A DNA stretch of 5,163 bases. It comes from an uncultured Prevotellaceae bacterium. GTDB taxonomy: Bacteria; Bacteroidota; Bacteroidia; Bacteroidales; Muribaculaceae. Numbering within the stretch: position 1 is the stretch's first letter; the number at the start of each line of letters is the position of its first letter. Position numbers and translations under genes: made by a program. The notes beneath the pieces are model-generated. The model was not told where the DNA came from, made no database searches, and worked only from the letters and a program-made list of their open reading frames with translations. The stretch spans positions 1 through 5,163 of the forward strand of contig CALAVD010000214.1 of assembly GCA_937892085.1 (NCBI GenBank). Direction: 5' to 3'. Shown here piece by piece: positions 1-4,424 of the stretch.

Positions 1-26
1 TTCCCTACACGACGCTCTTCCGATCT
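1..26 (+). other. Illumina TruSeq adapter remnant (contamination)
   Basis: The first 26 bases match the 3' part of the Illumina TruSeq read-1 adapter and end exactly at its terminal CTCTTCCGATCT. Read on the minus strand it gives the peptide ending DRKSVV that is often seen in database proteins contaminated by this adapter. It is not part of the organism's DNA, so the true genomic sequence begins at about base 27. Any minus-strand ORF running into this end is artefactual there. Confidence 0.97.
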
Positions 27-27
27 A

Positions 28-98
28 AGGGTCTTCGACCCTCTTGCATGGTCTTTTGCGACGAATAGCATCTCCGATGCATTCTGCGTCTTCGACGC
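28..98. repeat. Cluster of three short triloop palindromes
   Basis: Three small perfect hairpins of the same design lie close together. They are AGGGTC-TTC-GACCCT (28-42), GCATC-TCC-GATGC (68-80) and GCGTC-TTC-GACGC (86-98). All share the core TC-TYC-GA, with five or six base pairs and a three-base loop, while the outer stem bases differ but stay complementary. This covariation suggests selection for structure rather than for one sequence. On the minus strand the core reads TCGAAGA or TCGGAGA. I think elements like this are dispersed in gut Bacteroidales genomes, but that is from memory and unverified. Possible roles are REP-like repeats or structured RNA. The adapter truncates the left side. 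Confidence 0.6.
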
Positions 99-205
99 TC
101 GTTAGCTATCAACATTAAACACAGGATTATGCAGAGACTCGGAATTGTTTTTAATTGTTTGATAAAAATGGCTGGTCCAAAAGTCGTATTTTTTCCTATT
201 TGCCT

Positions 206-243
206 AAAAAAATAACTCGGTGAGAATCGCGTGCGATTCACCG
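206..243 (-). terminator. Intrinsic terminator on the minus strand, orphan
   Basis: Arms GAATCGC (224-230) and GCGATTC (233-239) pair. After a two-base bulge (GA, 222-223) the outer CGGT (218-221) pairs with ACCG (240-243), giving an 11-bp GC-containing hairpin. Read on the minus strand it is followed after five bases by seven T residues (A7 at 206-212 on the plus strand), the layout of a rho-independent terminator. There is no equivalent T-run on the plus side. A minus-strand transcript should therefore come from somewhere to the right, but no gene is recognisable there. Confidence 0.6.
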
Positions 244-685
244 TGCCCGTGATTGGTGTCAGGAAAATGATGGGGTGGGATAGGGCGATGGAGGGGGCTG
301 ACGTGGATGTGGAATTTTGGGTCTCCAGAATCATAATCTTTCTGTCCTCGGCCGTGAGCAGATATGTGGTAGGCTATCTTGAATTGAGCCAGAAAATGCT
401 AAAAAAGTCGGTTGAAACTCTGTTTGTGGTTATAATTTGTAATGGTAACGGCAGTTTTGGGGTCAAAAAAGGGGGCAAAAGGGTGGTTTTTGCGTTTTTT
501 TGGCGCAATTTTGCTGGCGTGGCGCATGGGTTTGTTTGCTGCCGCAAACTCTCTGTAAATCGGTGGTTTGCGGTGATTGAAATAGGGTAGAAGTGCTAAA
601 AATAAGTGGTTGAGAATTTAAAATCCGGACAATTCTCGGACATCCTTGCTGTTTATCGCAAAAAATCTCGATTTTTCGCCAAAAT

Positions 686-711
686 GGTAACTTTACCACC
701 TGTGGTTTACC
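686..711. repeat. Nested overlapping palindromes
   Basis: Two small inverted repeats share bases: GGTAA-ct-TTACC (686-697) and ACCAC-ct-GTGGT (695-706). The direct repeat TTTACCA also occurs at 692-698 and again at 706-712. The two-base spacers are too tight for simple RNA hairpins, which fits a DNA dimer-binding site better than a terminator. No neighbouring gene gives a role. Confidence 0.3.
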
Positions 712-829
712 AACGTTAATCGAAGGGTGGGGTGGCGGCTTTGCAAACAAAAACAGGAAATTCTGCAATCCGAAACCCGAATTTTGCCATCATGCCAGCA
801 TGTTGATTTGTGAATTTGCATTATTAAAG

Positions 830-861
830 TTTGCAAATCGAAATAAATTTACGATTAACAG
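830..861 (+). repeat. Imperfect copy of the regulator's promoter-proximal block
   Basis: TTTGCAAA (830-837), then CGAA and TAAATTTA (844-851) and a degenerate ATTAACAG, align with TTTGCAAA (1151-1158), CGAA, TAAATTTA (1163-1170) and the end of TAATTGTTAATAG (1171-1183) in front of the helix-turn-helix gene, with only small gaps. The matching -7 element is degenerate here (AAAGTTTG, 826-833), and the only near ATG (875) meets a stop at once. It looks like a decayed duplicate of a promoter or operator region rather than an active promoter. Confidence 0.4.
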
Positions 862-1012
862 ATATTCACATTTTATGTAATCAACTGCAAATCAGAAGAA
901 TAGCCACACCAAGGCATAGTGTTCCTCCACGAAATTGGGCGGTTTGTGCCTAAAAGTCGCGATTGTGTGTGTTTTTGCGGTTATAACACGCTGACACAAT
1001 GGGGGGTAATAT

Positions 1013-1033
1013 AGCAATCACTAAAGTGATGCT
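1013..1033. promoter_or_regulatory. Imperfect palindrome, possible operator
   Basis: ATCACT-aa-AGTGAT (1017-1030) is a perfect 14-bp inverted repeat. With one bulged A (1016) it extends outward by AGC/GCT to span 21 bp. A second possibility is GCAATC (1014-1019) pairing with GATTGC (1047-1052), which would enclose the inner repeat. It lies about 90 bp upstream of the regulator's -33 box, so it could bind a dimeric regulator, but nothing in the sequence identifies the protein. Confidence 0.35.
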
Positions 1034-1122
1034 TTAATATATACTGGATTGCCGTGAAATTAGGATTTTGAACGCAGATTTTTGAAATAAAAAATGCAAA
1101 TTTGAAGATTTAGGTTTAAAAA

Positions 1123-1154
1123 TTTGGATTTCTCAACAGGTGGTTGTAAATTTG
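1123..1154 (+). promoter_or_regulatory. Bacteroidota-type promoter of the HTH regulator gene
   Basis: TTTG at 1123-1126 is separated by 20 bases from TAAATTTG at 1147-1154. This matches the Bacteroidota -33/-7 consensus (TTTG, 19-21 bases, TAnnTTTG) exactly. Transcription should begin near 1160, about 28 bases before the ATG at 1188. That rules out the earlier in-frame ATG at 1140, which lies inside the promoter. A palindrome TTTGCAAA (1151-1158) overlaps the -7 element and could be an operator. Confidence 0.75.
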
Positions 1155-1187
1155 CAAACGAATAAATTTATAATTGTTAATAGCAAA

Positions 1188-1715
1188 ATGGACATTATTT
1201 CGCGCTTAAAACGCTTTTTAGAACAGAATGGCATTTCTAATTCACAGTTTGCCGACACCTGTGAGATACCCCGACCCACTCTCTCGCAGTTGCTCAATGG
1301 ACGCAACAAGAAAGTTAGCGATGAGGTAATCTCAAAGATTCACGCAGCCTATCCTGCGTTGAATATTATGTGGCTTATGTTTGGCGACGGCGAAATGTTC
1401 GTTTCTGGAGCCGCTATTTCGTCGGCCGATGGCGCATCACAAAACTTGTCCAAAACTCCACAAGCAGGAAGTCTGTTCACAGGCATGGCGACACCGCATA
1501 ATTCTTCCTCTGGCTCCTCGCGCCAGCCTTCTACCATCAGTTTTGACGACGACTCTGGGCGAGGCAACAGCGGCGCTATGGCACTCTCGAATGCGCTTCA
1601 AAATATTGCGCGCAACGGCGGCTCATCCCCCACTCCTTCTTCTCACGGCCGCCGTATTGTGAACATTATGATTTTCTATGACGACAACTCTTTTGAGCAG
1701 ATATTGCCGCGATAG
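1188..1715 (+). CDS. Small helix-turn-helix (XRE-like) transcriptional regulator
   Basis: This is a predicted 175-residue DNA-binding protein. Residues 1-70 form a compact helix-turn-helix domain of the XRE/Cro/CI kind: SRLKRFLEQNGISNSQFAD is the first helices, PRPTLSQLLNGRN (29-40) the turn and recognition helix, and WLMFGDGEMF (62-71) the closing segment typical of Bacteroidales members. Residues about 72-155 are low complexity, rich in Ser, Gly, Pro and Asn, probably a flexible linker. The end, GRRIVNIMIFYDDNSFEQIL, is a short beta-like tail that I recognise loosely from similar Bacteroidales regulators. The start at 1188 is chosen because a canonical promoter ends at 1154; the ATG at 1140 lies inside that promoter. 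There is no Shine-Dalgarno, as usual in Bacteroidota. A strong terminator follows, so the gene is probably monocistronic. It may regulate itself through TTTGCAAA at its -7 box (inference). The target genes are unknown. Confidence 0.85.
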   Translation: MDIISRLKRFLEQNGISNSQFADTCEIPRPTLSQLLNGRNKKVSDEVISKIHAAYPALNIMWLMFGDGEMFVSGAAISSADGASQNLSKTPQAGSLFTGMATPHNSSSGSSRQPSTISFDDDSGRGNSGAMALSNALQNIARNGGSSPTPSSHGRRIVNIMIFYDDNSFEQILPR

Positions 1716-1737
1716 TGTAAGCATCATGATATTTGTT

Positions 1738-1774
1738 TTGCTCAAAAGACAGCCTCTTTTGGGCAATTTTTTTT
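1738..1774 (+). terminator. Strong intrinsic terminator after the HTH gene
   Basis: TTGCTCAAAAGA (1738-1749) pairs with TCTTTTGGGCAA (1755-1766) around the loop CAGCC. This gives a 12-bp stem with one G-T wobble, followed directly by eight T residues (1767-1774). It starts 22 bases after the regulator's stop codon. Structure and T-run are textbook rho-independent. It separates the regulator from the porD-recN unit. Confidence 0.85.
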
Positions 1775-1789
1775 GGGCATATACGTTTA
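1758..1789 (+). promoter_or_regulatory. Probable promoter of the DUF4835/PorD gene, overlapping the terminator
   Basis: TTTG at 1758-1761, 20 bases, then TACGTTTA at 1782-1789 fits the Bacteroidota TTTG/TAnnTTTG pattern with one mismatch in the final base. Transcription would start near 1796 and leave a leader of about 17 bases before the ATG at 1813. The -33 box lies in the 3' arm of the upstream terminator stem. An alternative TTTG at 1772-1775 is too close to the -7 element. Confidence 0.55.
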
Positions 1790-1812
1790 ATTATAATAAT
1801 AACATTATTAAG

Positions 1813-2730
1813 ATGAGAAGACTTAGGAATATACTGCTTGCAGCGATGGCGGCGCTGTGCTGCTTCGGGGCAAGCGCACAGGAGCTTAATTGCACATTTG
1901 ATGTCGATTCCAAGAAGGTGAAGAATGCCAACAAGGATATCTTCAACACTCTCAAGGAGGCTGTCAACGAGTATCTCAACACCACGGTGTGGACCGATGC
2001 GCAGTTTGCCGCCAACGAGAAAATTGAGTGCAAGATGTTCTTGACCGTCGCCGAATATGACGAGTCGAGCGGCTTGATGAAGGGCGACCTACAGATTCAG
2101 AGTTCGCGCCCAGTGTATAACAGTAGTTACACCACTACTCTTATCAACTTCAAGGACACCCGCGTGGAATTTACCTACGACAACAACGAGCAGCTTGTGT
2201 ATAACGAGCAGGAGATGCAGAGCAACCTAACGGCGATTCTTAACTTCTATGCCCTGTTTGTGATAGCCCTGGACTTTGATTCGTTTGCCCTTAACGGAGG
2301 CGACCCCTACTACGAGAAGCTTGCCAATATCGTGCGCATGGCGCAGAGCAGTGGCGAGATGGGCTGGAAGGCTTTTGAGGACTCCAAGAACCGCAGCGCG
2401 ATTTTGAGTGCTTACACCGACAAGCAGACCTCTGCCATCCGAGAGGTGTTCTACAACTACCACCGCCTGGGTCTCGACCAGATGGTGACCAGCGTTGACA
2501 AGGGGCGCGCCACTGTCACCCAGCAGATGGAGACGCTGAAGTCTATCTACGACGTGGCGCCGATGTCGGTATGCCTGTCGATGTTTAAAGACGCCAAGAT
2601 GGACGAGCTCGTGAACATCTATTCTAAGGCTAACAGCACCGAGAAGGAGAAAGTGTATGAGCTGTTGTATCCTCTCTATCCCACAGAGACCGAACGCCTG
2701 AACAAAATCAAGAAAACTGAGAATAACTGA
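1813..2730 (+). CDS. porD: DUF4835 family protein, type IX secretion-associated PorD
   Basis: This is an exported protein of 305 residues, the usual length of the DUF4835 family, which recent annotation calls PorD and links to the Bacteroidota type IX secretion system. Its exact molecular role is still poorly defined. Residues 1-22 are a Sec signal peptide: basic MRRLR, a hydrophobic stretch, and an ASA cleavage site before QELNC. The cysteines in the core do not form a lipobox, so it is not a lipoprotein. The mature start QELNC, the segment with SSRPVYNSSYTTTLINFKD (about 98-116), and NLTAILNFYALFVIALDFDS (about 138-157) fit the family. The start at 1813 is chosen for the signal peptide and upstream promoter; the longer frame beginning at 1678 runs through the terminator. 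DUF4835 directly before recN is a common Bacteroidota arrangement, usually with coaBC (dfp) upstream, but here a regulator occupies that place. No Shine-Dalgarno is present. Confidence 0.88.
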   Translation: MRRLRNILLAAMAALCCFGASAQELNCTFDVDSKKVKNANKDIFNTLKEAVNEYLNTTVWTDAQFAANEKIECKMFLTVAEYDESSGLMKGDLQIQSSRPVYNSSYTTTLINFKDTRVEFTYDNNEQLVYNEQEMQSNLTAILNFYALFVIALDFDSFALNGGDPYYEKLANIVRMAQSSGEMGWKAFEDSKNRSAILSAYTDKQTSAIREVFYNYHRLGLDQMVTSVDKGRATVTQQMETLKSIYDVAPMSVCLSMFKDAKMDELVNIYSKANSTEKEKVYELLYPLYPTETERLNKIKKTENN

Positions 2731-2733
2731 TGA

Positions 2734-2854
2734 TAGTTCATAGTTCACAGTTTAGAGGTGAGGGTTAAGTGTTAAGTGTTAAGTTTTGAGTTTTGAGTTT
2801 TGAGTGTTGAGTGTTGAGTGTTGAGTGTTGAGAGTTAAGTGTTAAGGGTTAAGA
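2734..2854. repeat. 7-bp tandem repeat array (GTTRAGT-like)
   Basis: From 2764 to 2854 there are 13 consecutive 7-base units: three GTTAAGT, three TTTGAGT, three GTTGAGT, then GTTGAGA, GTTAAGT, GTTAAGG and GTTAAGA. The same seven-base phase continues upstream in degenerate form (TAGTTCA twice, CAGTTTA) to 2734. Positions 2749-2861 contain no C on the plus strand. Similar heptads occur between Bacteroidales genes. The block structure of the variants points to successive slippage expansions. It is noncoding. Confidence 0.9.
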
Positions 2855-2877
2855 TTGTGAGCGACGATTGCTATTGG

Positions 2878-2941
2878 CTTGTTTACTCGTCTACTTGTCA
2901 GCTTGTTTTCTTGTTTACTTGTTTACTCGTTTTCTTGTCAG
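2878..2941. repeat. 8-bp tandem repeat array (CTTGTTTA-like) before recN
   Basis: Eight consecutive 8-base units follow the pattern CTYGTYNN: CTTGTTTA, CTCGTCTA, CTTGTCAG, CTTGTTTT, CTTGTTTA, CTTGTTTA, CTCGTTTT and CTTGTCAG. The array ends seven bases before the recN ATG, so it occupies the place of the ribosome-binding region, and there is no Shine-Dalgarno. Changes in copy number could alter recN translation, which is inference. It differs in unit length and base content from the 7-bp array just upstream. Confidence 0.85.
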
Positions 2942-2948
2942 CTAAATT

Positions 2949-4412
2949 ATGTTGAAACGATTATCTATATCTAACTATGCCCTTATCGACCGGCTTGAGA
3001 TAGACTTTGAGCAGGGACTCACTATCATCACTGGCGAGACAGGAGCGGGAAAATCAATCATTCTTGGAGCGCTGTCGCTAATCCTTGGCGAGCGTGCCGA
3101 CTCCTCGTCGATTAGAGACCGTGAGCGCAAGACGGTGGTTGAGGCAACTTTCGACATCGAGGACCGCACCCTCGAATTTTTCTTCACAGACAACGACCTC
3201 GACTACTATGACGGCGAACTGATAGTGCGCCGCGAGATTAACCCTAACGGGCGCTCACGGGCGTTTGTCAACGACGGCGTGGTGGGGCTCGCCACCCTCA
3301 GGGAGCTGACGACGCGCCTCGTCGATATCCACTCGCAGCATAGTAATATGTTGCTCTCAAGGCCAGCGTTCCAGCTCTCGATTCTCGACAACATCGCTGG
3401 TCATGATGATAAATTAGACGAATATTACAAGCGTTACAACGAGTATAAGGCCACCGAGCGCTTGCTGCACGAGTTGCGCGACAACTACGACCGCAACCGC
3501 AGCGAGGAGGACTACTTGCGCTTCCAGCTCAGCCAGTTGCAAGAAACGAACCTCCATCCCGACGAGGATGAGGAGCTGGAGCAGCAGCAACGGCGCCTTG
3601 CTAACGCCTCAAGCCTAAAAGAAGACCTGTGGAAGGTGATTAATACCCTCAACAGCGAGGACAATTCAGTGCTCGACCGGCTGCAGGAAGTGCGCAACAC
3701 CCTTGCCGCCGCCGAGGAGAACCTCGACGAGATTGCCGGCATGAGCGAGCGGGTGAGCAGCGCACTCATCGACCTGAAGGATATCGCCCAAAGCGTGAGT
3801 GCCATAGAAGAAGACCTCAACAGCGACCCTGCCGCCTTGCAGCAGGTGGAGGAACGGCTTAACGCAATCTATTCGCTCGAGCGCAAGCACAACGTGAAGT
3901 CGGTCAACGAGCTGATAAAGCTGCAACAGGTTTATGAGCACCGCCTTACCGCTATCGGCAGTAGCGAGGAGCGTATCACGGAGTTGCAGGAATTGCTTGA
4001 GAGCCAACGCGGTGAGGCATTGCAGTTGGCGCAGGAAATCAGCGCAAACCGCAAGAAGGCAGCTGGCGACTTTGCCGCCCGAGCGCTCCCGTTGGCGCAG
4101 AACTTAGGGATGAAAAACCTGCAGTTCCACATCGACTTCAAGCAGGTGGCACTCAACGCCACAGGCTGCGACGGCGTGGAATTTCTCTTTGCCTTCAACA
4201 AAAACCAGAACCTCGATAAGGAGATCCAGGCGTTTATCGAGCGCATCGCGGATGGCGGCGTCTCGCGCATGTACGTTGTGCCCAACCGGGCGGCGGTGTC
4301 GAAAAACTACAACGCCTACGCGGGCTACGAAGGTCTGAACGCCAGAGACAAAGGTGAGAAGGAAGTCATGGACACGTTCCGCGATTTGGCGATGCAGGTG
4401 CTCGCTTTGTAA
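2949..4412 (+). CDS. recN: DNA repair ATPase RecN, C-terminus replaced (chimeric ORF)
   Basis: RecN is a cytosolic SMC-like ABC ATPase in double-strand break repair, normally about 550 residues. Here residues 1-422 look like a normal Bacteroidales RecN. The N-terminus is MLKRLSISNYALIDRLEIDF, Walker A is GETGAGKS (29-36), the Q-loop region is VDIHSQHSN (125-133), and a charged coiled-coil hairpin spans about 155-375. The chain then returns toward the second ATPase lobe (FLFAFNKNQNL, 412-422). At that point the required SGGE(L/I)SR signature, the Walker B DEVDTG and the switch histidine should follow. Instead, 65 unrelated residues run to a stop at 4410-4412. The sequence ADGGVSR (434-440) only resembles the signature superficially. 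As written the protein could not form the composite ATP site. An assembly join near 4214 is the most likely cause. It follows porD in the same direction and may be co-transcribed. Confidence 0.85.
   Translation: MLKRLSISNYALIDRLEIDFEQGLTIITGETGAGKSIILGALSLILGERADSSSIRDRERKTVVEATFDIEDRTLEFFFTDNDLDYYDGELIVRREINPNGRSRAFVNDGVVGLATLRELTTRLVDIHSQHSNMLLSRPAFQLSILDNIAGHDDKLDEYYKRYNEYKATERLLHELRDNYDRNRSEEDYLRFQLSQLQETNLHPDEDEELEQQQRRLANASSLKEDLWKVINTLNSEDNSVLDRLQEVRNTLAAAEENLDEIAGMSERVSSALIDLKDIAQSVSAIEEDLNSDPAALQQVEERLNAIYSLERKHNVKSVNELIKLQQVYEHRLTAIGSSEERITELQELLESQRGEALQLAQEISANRKKAAGDFAARALPLAQNLGMKNLQFHIDFKQVALNATGCDGVEFLFAFNKNQNLDKEIQAFIERIADGGVSRMYVVPNRAAVSKNYNAYAGYEGLNARDKGEKEVMDTFRDLAMQVLAL
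4215..4412 (+). CDS. Unidentified C-terminal tail of another gene fused to recN
   Basis: After the last recognisable RecN residue, the same frame encodes 65 residues beginning DKEIQAFIERIADGG and ending DTFRDLAMQVLAL. The composition is that of a real soluble protein, with a mixed charged helix at the end. Its stop codon overlaps an AGGAGG, as in tightly packed operons of Shine-Dalgarno-using bacteria. I do not recognise the family. GCG is frequent among its alanine codons, whereas the recN part favours GCC, which supports a different origin. It is probably the 3' end of a gene from another genome. Confidence 0.5.
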   Translation, partial: DKEIQAFIERIADGGVSRMYVVPNRAAVSKNYNAYAGYEGLNARDKGEKEVMDTFRDLAMQVLAL

Positions 4413-4417
4413 GGAGG
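4412..4417 (+). promoter_or_regulatory. Strong Shine-Dalgarno (AGGAGG) unlike upstream genes
   Basis: AGGAGG at 4412-4417 lies seven bases before the ATG at 4425, an ideal ribosome binding site. None of the three upstream genes has one, which is normal for Bacteroidota. This site therefore marks DNA from an organism that uses Shine-Dalgarno initiation, for example a Firmicute. It overlaps the TAA stop of the preceding frame. Confidence 0.85.
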
Positions 4418-4424
4418 TTTAAGG

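Larger units (their letters stand above)
99..1122. other. Long AT-rich stretch without a convincing gene
   Basis: About 1 kb carries no reading frame that looks like a protein. Frames open at 231-590 (plus) and 463-768 (minus), but their translations have no recognisable domain, poor composition and no promoter or ribosome binding site. I see no tRNA or rRNA signature. What the stretch does hold is a minus-strand terminator (206-243), a weak hairpin (658-679: GC, an A-C mismatch, then AAAAAT-CTCG-ATTTTT and GC), nested palindromes (686-711), an imperfect copy of a promoter-proximal block (830-861), a 21-bp palindrome (1013-1033), and A/T tracts about 10 bp apart just before the regulator promoter. 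It may be a decayed gene region or an unrecognised RNA locus. Confidence 0.6.

Noticed and set aside
5..334. Minus-strand open frame of 109 codons
   Set aside because: Its end is adapter sequence and its arginine-rich part is the hairpin cluster read as codons, so it is an artefact.
231..590. Plus-strand open frame of 119 codons
   Set aside because: The translation has no recognisable domain and a biased Val/Phe/Arg composition, has no promoter or ribosome binding site, and overlaps the terminator hairpin. It is probably a chance frame.
658..679. AT-rich hairpin (AAAAAT-CTCG-ATTTTT) as a terminator
   Set aside because: The stem is almost all A-T, there is no separate T-run after it, and no gene lies upstream.
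463..768. Minus-strand open frame of 101 codons that could feed the orphan terminator
   Set aside because: The protein looks like random translation (many Pro, Gln and Lys clusters, no domain), and I found no TTTG/TAnnTTTG promoter on the minus strand between 244 and 1122.
2734..2941. Possible CRISPR array
   Set aside because: The repeats are contiguous 7- and 8-base units without spacers, and no cas genes are present.
4251..4268. ADGGVSR in the recN ORF as a degenerate ABC signature motif
   Set aside because: The resemblance to SGGELSR is partial, and no Walker B or D-loop follows. The surrounding residues do not match RecN.
2949..4412. A novel RecN variant with a new C-terminal domain
   Set aside because: The replaced part includes residues essential for the ATPase, and the downstream DNA differs in initiation signals and codon use. 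A chimeric join explains this better.
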